DNA of 64,000 nucleotides from Anaerotruncus sp. G3(2012). Lineage in GTDB: Bacteria > Bacillota > Clostridia > Oscillospirales > Ruminococcaceae. Positions within the stretch are counted from its first letter, which is position 1. Each line of letters opens with the position of its first letter. The translations under genes were made by a program, and so were the position numbers. The notes beneath the pieces are model-generated. The model worked only from the letters and a program-made list of their open reading frames with translations. It was not told where the DNA came from and made no database searches. Shown here in pieces: positions 25,203 through 32,921 of this stretch. The stretch covers positions 142,502-206,501 of the forward strand of contig NZ_KE159678.1 in assembly GCF_000403395.2 (NCBI RefSeq), read 5' to 3'.

Positions 25203-27098
25203 CTAATGGAGATTTTGCGGTTTATTTTTTGCTTTTTTCTGAAGACTTGAAAGTATATAGCGACCACCGATCTCACCGCTATGCCCCATATGATAAAGAT
25301 ACTCATCCGTTAGCTCGGCAATTTTTTGAGAATAGTCTGCTGCATGCTCCAATAAATATTCCAGGGATTTTCCCACTTGATTTGTCTGTTCCGGTTTTAG
25401 CTGAATTCCTATTTTTCCTCTTAGTGTCAGGTTTAATGGTTCTGCAACTGTATCAGCATAATTGGGATTTGCTACCTTCATTGGAGTGTCAATAAATAGC
25501 ACCGGCTTTCTAGTTGAGAAAGCATATTCAAAAGCAATACCGGACCAGTCACTGATAAGAACATCTGCGCTGTATACCGTTTCATTAGAGGAAAAATCGC
25601 TTTGTAAGATCAATTTATCTTTGGATATATTTTTATATTGATCTTGTAACTTCTTCCAACGAGCTCCATATCTTTTGACGTATTCAGGATGAGGTCTGAC
25701 AATAATCTGCCAGCCGTCTCGTAGAGACGAACTCAAAAGGGGGTCTAAACAAAGATCCAGAATATTATCCTCTTGCCAAGATGGGGCTACTAGTATTTTT
25801 TTTATAGTTTGATTTCTGTAGTTTTCCTCATTCTCTAAGTAGTGTCGCCTCATGTTTTCAATGACACTATATCCGCATTCAATTAAATTTTTTTCTGCAA
25901 GTGAATATTGACATTCTATTTTACGAATTTCTTCTACTTGTCCTTTCCCAGTACAAAAGATCGTGTCGTAATGATCAAGGGCCCCGTCACGCAATGTCAT
26001 GATAAAACTAAGAGGGGCATGGAAAACATAGATATATTCAATATTTTTTCGTACATAGCTACGTTTGATGTGAAAATTTTCTAAGTCGGTCATGGTCATG
26101 ACCACCATATCGGCATCCATTTTCATCATCAAGGTAATCAGCCGCTTTTCCCCAATATAATAGGGCCTGATTCGAGGTTCCTTCTGTGCCTTTTGAAAGA
26201 TTGCGTCATCAGGATCGCTGGTAATGTAATGTATAATAATGTTTGAATGGGTAAGTAAATACTCAATAATATTCTCAAAATACTTATAAAATCCGCTGCT
26301 CTCCGAGTAAAAGACCAGATGTTTGTTTGCGATCGAAAAGAACCGCTTATAATCGGCCTTTTCCCGCTGTCTGTCCTCTTTGGAGACACGCGACGAAAGG
26401 GAGTCAATACCTGCAAGCTCCTGTTTACTTTGTTCCAGAGCCTCATAGTCGACATAGTTTCGGGCCGGCATAACCGCATTTAACACCAACTGCTGTCCGA
26501 TCGTCAAAAGATTGCTGGCGATCCAGTAAACGCCTACGCCAACCGGTACAAATGCCCCCAGGAGCAAGGATATGCCGATTGAGACGCCGTTTGTGGCCCA
26601 CTGGCTTGCCCGAGCCTGCTCCCGCTGAAGCGGATTGAATTGGTTCTGTGCGAGCCCCAGCAGAAGTGCAGAGCCGCCCGCGGCCAGCGGCATCAGCAAT
26701 GTCATCCCTCCCGCTTGAGCAGGAGGGACGGAAAGTACACTTTCCGTCCCTGCAAGAAGGGCCTGCACCGCACCAATCACCCCGATCAGCAGTGCAAGCT
26801 GGATAAACATGGGGACTGTGCTGGCCAGTGGATGGTATCCGCGCTGTTTATACAACGCCTGTGTTTCTTCCGCAATGGTATCTTTATCTCCGTAGTACTT
26901 CACTTTCAGCCGGTTCAGCTCGGGCATCAGACGGATCATCGTGATCCCGTTTCTATGTGTCCACAGGGAAACCGGGAACAGAATCACCTTGGTGAGCAGC
27001 GTAAAAATAAGAATCGCCGCGAGATAATGCCCCACCATGCGATAACAAATCATCATTAACGCATTTAGTGGGACTGCCAACTGTTCTGTCAAACTCAT
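25203..27098 (-). CDS. YidC/Oxa1-like membrane domain fused to CDP-glycerol-type phosphotransferase (copy A, phosphonate operon)
   Basis: This encodes 631 residues. Residues ~1-225 are a YidC/Oxa1 insertase fold (LTKVILFPVSLW, LMPELNRLKVKYYGD, ALYKQRGYHPLASTVPMFIQLALL, then three more helices). A linker to ~270 leads to a Glyphos_transf domain: a His in VFHAPLSF, LVAPSWQEDN, IIVRPHPEY (TagF-type RPHP) and DVLISDWSGIAFEYAFSTRKPVLFIDTP. The predicted job is transfer of a CMP- or CDP-activated group, here probably hydroxyethylphosphonate, to a membrane-attached polymer. The first ~830 bp, with leader, are nearly identical to the opposite-facing gene at 28414; the last ~280 residues differ. It is first in the phosphonate operon. 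Confidence 0.88.
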   Translation of the reverse strand: MSLTEQLAVPLNALMMICYRMVGHYLAAILIFTLLTKVILFPVSLWTHRNGITMIRLMPELNRLKVKYYGDKDTIAEETQALYKQRGYHPLASTVPMFIQLALLIGVIGAVQALLAGTESVLSVPPAQAGGMTLLMPLAAGGSALLLGLAQNQFNPLQREQARASQWATNGVSIGISLLLGAFVPVGVGVYWIASNLLTIGQQLVLNAVMPARNYVDYEALEQSKQELAGIDSLSSRVSKEDRQREKADYKRFFSIANKHLVFYSESSGFYKYFENIIEYLLTHSNIIIHYITSDPDDAIFQKAQKEPRIRPYYIGEKRLITLMMKMDADMVVMTMTDLENFHIKRSYVRKNIEYIYVFHAPLSFIMTLRDGALDHYDTIFCTGKGQVEEIRKIECQYSLAEKNLIECGYSVIENMRRHYLENEENYRNQTIKKILVAPSWQEDNILDLCLDPLLSSSLRDGWQIIVRPHPEYVKRYGARWKKLQDQYKNISKDKLILQSDFSSNETVYSADVLISDWSGIAFEYAFSTRKPVLFIDTPMKVANPNYADTVAEPLNLTLRGKIGIQLKPEQTNQVGKSLEYLLEHAADYSQKIAELTDEYLYHMGHSGEIGGRYILSSLQKKAKNKPQNLH

Positions 27099-27164
27099 CT
27101 TTTTCTCCTAAACTCCCTCTTTTTATCTTTCATAACCAGATCAGCCGATAATTTCTGATTATCT
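26332..27164 (-). repeat. Left arm of 833-bp inverted repeat
   Basis: Aligned without gaps to 28348-29180 in opposite orientation. I counted about four mismatches: one in the leader, an E/K codon, a T/A codon, and one synonymous. The arm covers the leader and the YidC-like part of copy A. Identity falls off abruptly at 26331. Confidence 0.92.
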
Positions 27165-27200
27165 AGTCTATAGTTTACAGGATTTTTTGACAAACTGCAA
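27165..27200 (-). promoter_or_regulatory. Outward promoter at the edge of the invertible segment
   Basis: On the minus strand TTGTCA (27193-27188), 17 nt, TAGACT (27170-27165). The -10 abuts the first base of the repeat arm. An overlapping alternative is TTGCAG (27200-27195), 17 nt, TAAACT (27177-27172). Both read toward copy A. No comparable promoter is seen at the other edge. Confidence 0.55.
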
Positions 27201-27393
27201 TACCCTATTTGGTAGAAACAGAGTGTATTCAAGAAGTTTTTATTTGGCGTAATCAGGAAGTCTATAGTAGAAAACAGCGGAAGAGAGACCATATTTAGCA
27301 AAAGATGGATGTTTTCATATCCTCCAATTGTAGACATGGCAGTTAAGAACGGCCATAATAAAAATAAATTTTTTAGAAAGCGGAGGACGGATT

Positions 27394-28302
27394 ATGCAGC
27401 AGCTATTATCGCAGATTATGGATTATCTTGAAACAGGAAAAGCTGAGAAACGATTGTCACCGAATACCATAAAAGCTTATCGCATTGATTTACAGCAGTT
27501 TTGGGTCTTTACAGGGGGCGTTTGGGCAGACCAGGATATGTTGGGTCAGTATATCAAATATCTGAATCAGCAGTTCGCCCCGCGTTCGGTGAAACGAAAA
27601 TTGGCAAGCATCCGGGCTTTTTATCATGAGATGAAGGTGAAAGGAGAACTTGAGGAAAATCCTTTTGACAGGCTCCAGATTAGGATTCATTCCCCGAGAC
27701 AACTGCCGCGCATCATTCCCAGCCAGATCGTGCATGACCTTTTACAAAGCGCCTATGACAACTATAGGCCAGGGAGCCGATGGGTGTTGCGTGATATAGT
27801 CGTTTTGGAGCTTCTGTTTAGTACAGGGCTTAGGGTATCAGAATTATGTGCATTATCCAAGGAAACGTTCCTGTTGACTGATAGCGGACTTCGGCTTTTG
27901 GTAAATGGGAAGGGCAGAAAGGAGCGGATCATACAAATCACGACACCTGAACTGGTTCATCTTACTAAAATTTATGACAATGAATTTTCAAAGGAGATAC
28001 AAAATCAGGGCGCTATCCTGTTCAACCAAAAGGGGCGTCCCCTCTCTCCGCAATCGGTCAGACGGATTATCAATAAATATTTGAAGCGGATTGGTGTATC
28101 CAGCCATGTGACCCCGCATATGTTCCGCCATACTTTTGCAACTTCGTTGCTGGAAGCTGGGCTGGATATCCGATATATCCAATCTCTGTTGGGACACAGC
28201 TCCATCTCAACCACGCAAATCTATACCCATGTGACTGTCAATCGGCTTACCTCACTTCTGGCAGAAAAGCATCCAAGAGGAAAGATGACCTTTTCACTTT
28301 AA
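27394..28302 (+). CDS. XerC/D-like tyrosine recombinase, probable DNA invertase
   Basis: This encodes 302 residues, complete. An N-terminal SAM-like core-binding domain (RLSPNTIKAYRIDLQQFW, about 20-37) precedes the catalytic domain. Residues: Arg in STGLRVSEL, Lys in NGKGRKERII, H-x-x-R in HMFRHTFATSL, His in LLGHSSISTT and Tyr in IYTHV. All six catalytic positions are intact. Xer chromosome-dimer resolvases do not sit inside inverted repeats, whereas invertases of phase-variable loci do. Shine-Dalgarno GCGGAGG. The gene lies wholly within the segment bounded by the 833-bp arms and ends just before a perfect terminator. Confidence 0.88.
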   Translation: MQQLLSQIMDYLETGKAEKRLSPNTIKAYRIDLQQFWVFTGGVWADQDMLGQYIKYLNQQFAPRSVKRKLASIRAFYHEMKVKGELEENPFDRLQIRIHSPRQLPRIIPSQIVHDLLQSAYDNYRPGSRWVLRDIVVLELLFSTGLRVSELCALSKETFLLTDSGLRLLVNGKGRKERIIQITTPELVHLTKIYDNEFSKEIQNQGAILFNQKGRPLSPQSVRRIINKYLKRIGVSSHVTPHMFRHTFATSLLEAGLDIRYIQSLLGHSSISTTQIYTHVTVNRLTSLLAEKHPRGKMTFSL

Positions 28303-28312
28303 TTTTGCACGC

Positions 28313-28342
28313 AACACCGCTGAATATTCAGCGGTGTTTTTT
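28313..28342 (+). terminator. Terminator between recombinase and copy B
   Basis: Perfect palindrome with 13-bp arms (28313-28325 and 28326-28338), followed by a T run. Rightward transcription from the recombinase would stop here, 70 nt before copy B. Confidence 0.9.
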
Positions 28343-28347
28343 CTGTA

Positions 28348-29180
28348 AGATAATCAGAAATTATCGGCTGATCTGGTTATGGAAGATAAAAAGAGGGAGT
28401 TTAGGAGAAAAAGATGAGTTTGACAGAACAGTTGGCAGTCCCACTAAATGCGTTAATGATGATTTGTTATCGCATGGTGGGGCATTATCTCGCGGCGATT
28501 CTTATTTTTACGCTGCTCACCAAGGTGATTCTGTTCCCGGTTTCCCTGTGGACACATAGAAACGGGATCACGATGATCCGTCTGATGCCCGAGCTGAACC
28601 GGCTGAAAGTGAAGTACTACGGAGATAAAGATACCATTGCGGAAAAAACACAGGCGTTGTATAAACAGCGCGGATACCATCCACTGGCCAGCACAGTCCC
28701 CATGTTTATCCAGCTTGCACTGCTGATCGGGGTGATTGGTGCGGTGCAGGCCCTTCTTGCAGGGACGGAAAGTGTACTTTCCGTCCCTCCCGCTCAAGCG
28801 GGAGGGATGACATTGCTGATGCCGCTGGCCGCGGGCGGCTCTGCACTTCTGCTGGGGCTCGCACAGAACCAATTCAATCCGCTTCAGCGGGAGCAGGCTC
28901 GGGCAAGCCAGTGGGCCGCAAACGGCGTCTCAATCGGCATATCCTTGCTCCTGGGGGCATTTGTACCGGTTGGCGTAGGCGTTTACTGGATCGCCAGCAA
29001 TCTTTTGACGATCGGACAGCAGTTGGTGTTAAATGCGGTTATGCCGGCCCGAAACTATGTCGACTATGAGGCTCTGGAACAAAGTAAGCAGGAGCTTGCA
29101 GGTATTGACTCCCTTTCGTCGCGTGTCTCCAAAGAGGACAGACAGCGGGAAAAGGCCGATTATAAGCGGTTCTTTTCGAT
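28348..29180 (+). repeat. Right arm of 833-bp inverted repeat
   Basis: Mirror copy of 26332-27164. The inner edge starts AGATAATCAGAAATTATCGG, which itself contains a GATAAT/ATTATC dyad and could be a recombinase core. The outer edge at 29180 is followed by accumulating differences inside the coding sequence of copy B. Confidence 0.92.
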
Positions 29181-30300
29181 TGCGAACAAGCATCTGGTTT
29201 TTTACTCGGAGAGCAGCGGATTTTACAAGTATTTTGCCGACGTGATTGACTACCTACTGCAGCATTCCAATCTTTCTATACACTATATCACCAGTGACCC
29301 CAATGATGCAATCTTTCAAAAGGCACAGAAGGAACCTCGAATCAGGCCCTATTATATTGGGGAAAAGCGGCTGATTACCTTGATGATGAAAATGGATGCC
29401 GATATGGTGGTCATGACAACTCCAGACCTAGATAATTTTTACCTCAAAAAAAGTTATGTAAAAAAAGATGTGGAGTATATTTATACCGCCCATGGAGTGG
29501 GAAGCACAAACCTTTTGCTGAGAAATTGCGCCCTTGCCCATTTTGATACCATTTTTTGTATTGGCCCATATCAGATTGAGGAATTGCGGGAAGAAGAATA
29601 TGTTTATAACCTCCCGTCAAAGACACTTGTGCCCTGTGGCTATGGACTTTTAGATTCGGTTATGACCGCATATGATAGCAGTTTATCAAAGCGGTTAAAG
29701 GAGAAACCGCAGGTTTTGATTGCTCCGTCTTGGCAGCCTGATAATATTTTGGATACCTGTATTGATCCGCTCTTGGATTCTTTGCTGTGTGGGAAATATC
29801 ATATTATTCTGCGTCCACATCCAGAGTATTGTAAGCGGTATCCTCAAAAAATTGCTATCTTGAAAAGCCGTTATAAGGATAAGCTCGGCCAATCCAGCAG
29901 TGGATTTGAACTTCAGACGGACTTTTCTTCCAATGAGACTGTATTTGAATCTGATATTGTGATTACAGACTGGTCAACCATTTGTTACGAATTTTCTTTT
30001 GCTACCAAGCGCCCTACGCTTTTTGTAAATACGCCAATGAAGGTTATGAATCCAGATTATCAACGGCTGAAAAGGATACCGCTGGATATAGAAATCCGGG
30101 AAAAAATCGGAAGGTCAATCTCTCCTGATACAGCTGGAGAGATTGAAAGAGTGGTTGAAAAGCTGCTTATGCAGGCTGACGCATACGCACAGTCTATCGA
30201 AAAGCTGTTGGGAGAATGTCTTTTTAATCCAGGACAAAGTGGAATGGCTGGCGGAAAATACATCATAGATAGATTACTCAATAAGCAGTCGATAGATTAG
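28414..30300 (+). CDS. YidC/Oxa1-like membrane domain fused to CDP-glycerol-type phosphotransferase (copy B, glycerol-phosphate operon)
   Basis: This encodes 628 residues. Residues 1-~256 are almost identical to copy A (YidC-like). The phosphotransferase domain (about 270-625) is clearly related but diverged, with HG in TAHGVGSTN, IILRPHPEY and DIVITDWSTICYEFSFATKRPTLFVNTP. The different C-terminus suggests a different donor. The next gene is a glycerol-3-phosphate cytidylyltransferase, so CDP-glycerol is the likely one. Shine-Dalgarno TAGGAG. No promoter is visible upstream in the present orientation, only the terminator at 28313, so this operon may be silent until the segment inverts. Confidence 0.88.
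   Translation: MSLTEQLAVPLNALMMICYRMVGHYLAAILIFTLLTKVILFPVSLWTHRNGITMIRLMPELNRLKVKYYGDKDTIAEKTQALYKQRGYHPLASTVPMFIQLALLIGVIGAVQALLAGTESVLSVPPAQAGGMTLLMPLAAGGSALLLGLAQNQFNPLQREQARASQWAANGVSIGISLLLGAFVPVGVGVYWIASNLLTIGQQLVLNAVMPARNYVDYEALEQSKQELAGIDSLSSRVSKEDRQREKADYKRFFSIANKHLVFYSESSGFYKYFADVIDYLLQHSNLSIHYITSDPNDAIFQKAQKEPRIRPYYIGEKRLITLMMKMDADMVVMTTPDLDNFYLKKSYVKKDVEYIYTAHGVGSTNLLLRNCALAHFDTIFCIGPYQIEELREEEYVYNLPSKTLVPCGYGLLDSVMTAYDSSLSKRLKEKPQVLIAPSWQPDNILDTCIDPLLDSLLCGKYHIILRPHPEYCKRYPQKIAILKSRYKDKLGQSSSGFELQTDFSSNETVFESDIVITDWSTICYEFSFATKRPTLFVNTPMKVMNPDYQRLKRIPLDIEIREKIGRSISPDTAGEIERVVEKLLMQADAYAQSIEKLLGECLFNPGQSGMAGGKYIIDRLLNKQSID
28762..28809 (+). repeat. Two adjacent hairpins inside the YidC-like coding region
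   Basis: GGGACGGAAAGT / ACTTTCCGTCCC (12-bp arms) is followed at once by CCCTCCCGCT / AGCGGGAGGG (10-bp arms). They encode the loop AGTESVLSVPPAQAGG between two helices. Copy A has the same pair with one synonymous change that weakens the second hairpin. Confidence 0.7.
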
Positions 30301-30460
30301 GGCTTGTTTGAAAATAGAGAAATAGACGGATGGTTCGTAAAAAGTGAGCGGCCGCAAGGAAAAAAGCACAGGAATACTTGCTGTATTCCGCGCATTTTTG
30401 ACGCGGCAGCCGCCGCTTTTTGTAGAAAAAGACGGCTATTTCGATTTTTCAAACAGCCCC
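30300..30460 (+). repeat. MITE-like repeat, family 1
   Basis: About 161 bp with imperfect ~28-bp terminal inverted repeats: GGGCTTGTTTGAAAATAGAG at the left, the complement of GGGGCTGTTTGAAAAATCGA at the right. A second member is at 53475-53583. It begins on the last base of the copy B stop codon and separates copy B from tagD. Confidence 0.75.
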
Positions 30461-30489
30461 TAGATAAAACAAAAGGAAGATGTGATAAA

Positions 30490-30879
30490 ATGAAGCGAAT
30501 TATAACATATGGTACATATGACCTTTTACATTATGGGCATATCAATTTGCTGAAACGGGCAAAGGAGTTTGGTGAATACCTTATTGTGGCGCTTTCTACG
30601 GATGCATTTAATTGGAATGAAAAGGAAAAAAGATGTTATTTTTCTTACGAAGAGCGTAAACAGCTTTTAGAATCTATCCGATATGTGGATTTGGTTATCC
30701 CGGAAGAAAATTGGGAACAAAAAATCAACGATATACAATTATATAAAATAGATACATTTGTTATGGGAGATGATTGGCGGGGAAAGTTTGATTTTTTAAA
30801 AGATTATTGTGAAGTGGTCTATTTGCCAAGGACCCCTGAAATATCTACAACACAGATAAAAAAAGATTTGAGGCGATGA
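30490..30879 (+). CDS. tagD: Glycerol-3-phosphate cytidylyltransferase (TagD-like)
   Basis: This encodes 129 residues from ATG 30490; the frame is open further upstream through the repeat element, but GGAAGATG before this ATG and the family's normal length support it. It opens KRIITYGTYDLLHYGHINLLKRAKEFG with HxGH as HYGH (residues 14-17) and ends with RTPEISTTQIKKDL, the second CTP-binding signature (R-x-x-x-I-S-T-T). The product CDP-glycerol is the usual donor for Glyphos_transf enzymes such as copy B just upstream. Confidence 0.92.
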   Translation: MKRIITYGTYDLLHYGHINLLKRAKEFGEYLIVALSTDAFNWNEKEKRCYFSYEERKQLLESIRYVDLVIPEENWEQKINDIQLYKIDTFVMGDDWRGKFDFLKDYCEVVYLPRTPEISTTQIKKDLRR

Positions 30880-30957
30880 TTGAGCCTATGAATGGCAAGA
30901 TACCGATGAGGCTGATTTGCCAAGGATCCAAGTTTAAAACAATAAGGAGGAATTCGT

Positions 30958-31806
30958 ATGCAGGTGATTATGTTTGGAGCTGGTACAACTGGTCGTATAT
31001 TGTACAGTGAAATTGCTTCAAAAGATGAGGTGATTGCATTCGCGGACAATAATCATGAGAGATGGGGGGAGTTGCTGTTCGACATTCCAATCTGCAATCC
31101 TGAGGAATGTCTGGTCAATATGACATATGATGCAGTTATTATTTCAGCATTTGGAGGATTTGACGAGATTCATCAGCAATGCTTGAAATTGGGAATACCA
31201 GAGGAAAAAATTATTACATCTCACATTGGGGTATCGTTAGCAGCGCGCAAAGTGTTTTTGGGGAATTTATCCTTCTTATTGAATGAATATGAACAGGAAG
31301 CGGATGTGGCAGAAGCCGGTGTATATTGCGGGGACTATGCGAAATGGATAAATGCCTTCTTTCCGAAAAGGATTCTTCACTTATTTGACACATTTGAAGG
31401 GTTTGACGAAAGAGATGTTGCTGTAGAAACGAAAAATACCTTCTCAGATGAAAAGGCGGGACATCTTAATGAATCGTCTGTTGAGATTGTTATGAAAAAA
31501 ATGCAACACCCGGAACAGTGCCGTATTCATAAAGGATATTTTCCGGATACAGCGATAGGAATAGAAAGTAAATTCTGCTTTGTAAATCTGGATATGGATT
31601 TATATTTACCTACATACAATGGGCTGTGTTTCTTCAGGGATAAAATGACGGAACAGGGTGTCATTTTAGTCCATGATTATTATTCAGCGGGATACAAGGG
31701 GGTCAAGGCTGCGGTAGAAGAATTTCTGAAAGAATACGGAGAGGGCGTCAACAAGTATCCAATAGGGGATGGTGTCAGCATTATGTTGGCAGGAAAATGG
31801 AATTAA
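30958..31806 (+). CDS. TylF/MycF-like O-methyltransferase with N-terminal Rossmann-like domain
   Basis: This encodes 282 residues. About 1-75 resembles the nucleotide-binding modules found in surface-sugar enzymes (MFGAGTTGRILYSEI, IAFADNNHERWG). About 95-282 is a TylF-type SAM methyltransferase (VAEAGVYCGDYAKWINAFFP, LFDTFEGFDERD, FVNLDMDLYLPTYNGLCFF, LVHDYYSAGYKGVKAAVEEF), including the metal-ligand aspartates DMD and HDY. It probably methylates a sugar hydroxyl of the polymer made by this operon. Shine-Dalgarno AAGGAGG. A terminator follows. Confidence 0.82.
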   Translation: MQVIMFGAGTTGRILYSEIASKDEVIAFADNNHERWGELLFDIPICNPEECLVNMTYDAVIISAFGGFDEIHQQCLKLGIPEEKIITSHIGVSLAARKVFLGNLSFLLNEYEQEADVAEAGVYCGDYAKWINAFFPKRILHLFDTFEGFDERDVAVETKNTFSDEKAGHLNESSVEIVMKKMQHPEQCRIHKGYFPDTAIGIESKFCFVNLDMDLYLPTYNGLCFFRDKMTEQGVILVHDYYSAGYKGVKAAVEEFLKEYGEGVNKYPIGDGVSIMLAGKWN

Positions 31807-31824
31807 ATTTTGTGCCAAAAGAGA

Positions 31825-31868
31825 AATGCACACAGACGGATATACAAATCCAGTCTGTGCGCATTTTT
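31825..31868. terminator. Terminator after the glycerol-phosphate operon
   Basis: 13-bp stem with one mismatch, 31825-31837 with 31853-31865, followed by a T run. It is convergent with the end of trpS. Confidence 0.85.
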
Positions 31869-31887
31869 TTACGCGCCCCCGCCGCAC

Positions 31888-32892
31888 TTATTTAGGCAGG
31901 AACCCAATTTTTTTATAGACCTTATCCAGCGTCCGCTGGGAGAACTTTTCGGCTTTCTCCGCGCCCGCCTTATAGCAATCCTCTAGGTAAGCCTTTTCCT
32001 TCATATAGCTGCCATACTGCTCCTGGATTGGGCGCAGCTCCTCGCAGACTGCTTCGCCTACCGCCTGCTTGAAATCGCCATACCCTTTGCCCGCGAATGC
32101 CTGCTCGATCTGCTCAAAGCTCTGCCCAGTGACTGCGCTGTAAATCGAGATCAGGTTGTTGATTCCATCCTTCCCCTCACGCCAACAGACGCATCCTTCC
32201 GAATCAGTGACTGCACTTTTGAACTTTTTCATAATTGTTTCAGGGCGGTCGAGGATGCTGATAAACGCCTTGGGATTGCCATCGCTCTTGGACATCTTTT
32301 TCGTCGGTTCCTGGAGCGACATCACCTTTGCTGCGAGTTTGGGGATATACGGTTCGGGGATGGTAAACACATTCCCATAGATCCCGTTGAACCGCTGCGC
32401 GACATTGCGGGCCAGCTCGACATGCTGCTTCTGGTCGGTCCCAACAGGAACGAGGTCAGCCTGATAGAGCAGGATGTCCGCCACCATCAGCACTGGATAG
32501 GTGAACAGTCCGGCATTCACATTCTCGGGATGGCGGGCGCTCTTGTCTTTGAACTGGGTCATCCGGCTCAACTCTCCAAACTGGGTATAGCAGGCCAGGA
32601 CCCAGTTCAGTTCAGCGTGGGTTTTGACATGGCTCTGGATAAATGCGATCGACTTTTCCGGGTCAATCCCGCAGGCGAGCAGCAGCGCATAGGCAGAGAG
32701 GGTATTTTCCCGTAGGGCTTTGGGATCCTGCCGGACGGTGATCGCGTGCTGGTTAACGATCGAATAGCAGCAGTTGTATTCTTCCTGCATCAGCTTCCAG
32801 TTGCGAACCGCACCCAGGTAGTTGCCCAGAGTGAAGATTCCGGTCGGCTGGATGCCGGAAAAGGTGATTTTTTTGTGATTGTTCTGTTCCAT
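31888..32892 (-). CDS. trpS: Tryptophanyl-tRNA synthetase
   Basis: This encodes 334 residues from ATG 32892 (AAAGGAAAG upstream). Class I synthetase: the HIGH-type motif is GNYLGA (TFSGIQPTGIFTLGNYLGAV) and the KMSKS motif is exact (KKMSKSDGNPKAFI). It charges tRNA-Trp. Length is typical of bacterial TrpRS. No T-box leader is visible: the gene begins 30 nt after the aminotransferase stop and is probably cotranscribed with it. Confidence 0.95.
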   Translation of the reverse strand: MEQNNHKKITFSGIQPTGIFTLGNYLGAVRNWKLMQEEYNCCYSIVNQHAITVRQDPKALRENTLSAYALLLACGIDPEKSIAFIQSHVKTHAELNWVLACYTQFGELSRMTQFKDKSARHPENVNAGLFTYPVLMVADILLYQADLVPVGTDQKQHVELARNVAQRFNGIYGNVFTIPEPYIPKLAAKVMSLQEPTKKMSKSDGNPKAFISILDRPETIMKKFKSAVTDSEGCVCWREGKDGINNLISIYSAVTGQSFEQIEQAFAGKGYGDFKQAVGEAVCEELRPIQEQYGSYMKEKAYLEDCYKAGAEKAEKFSQRTLDKVYKKIGFLPK

Positions 32893-32921
32893 GGCAATCT
32901 TTCCTTTCAAATTAGAATCGG

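Larger units (their letters stand above)
27165..28347. other. Putative invertible DNA segment
   Basis: The 1183 bp between the inverted arms holds the tyrosine recombinase gene, a promoter at the left edge reading leftward, and an intrinsic terminator at the right edge. Recombination anywhere in the arms would flip the segment and leave both flanking coding sequences intact. In the orientation seen, the phosphonate operon is connected to the promoter and the glycerol-phosphate operon is behind the terminator. Confidence 0.7.

Noticed and set aside
27095-27337. An 80-residue minus-strand frame inside the invertible segment, ending in the start of copy A
   Set aside because: No family or sensible signal. 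It would cross the proposed promoter and the repeat edge. It may be an artefact of an open frame, though a leader peptide cannot be excluded.
27394-28302. The recombinase as housekeeping XerC/XerD
   Set aside because: Its position inside a long inverted repeat with a terminator and an outward promoter does not fit a chromosome-dimer resolvase. A final decision would need the other xer genes of the genome.
25203-30300. Recombination that swaps the phosphotransferase C-terminal halves (shufflon type)
   Set aside because: The unique C-terminal halves lie outside the inverted arms, so crossing over in the arms flips only the middle segment. It changes promoter connection, not the encoded C-terminus.
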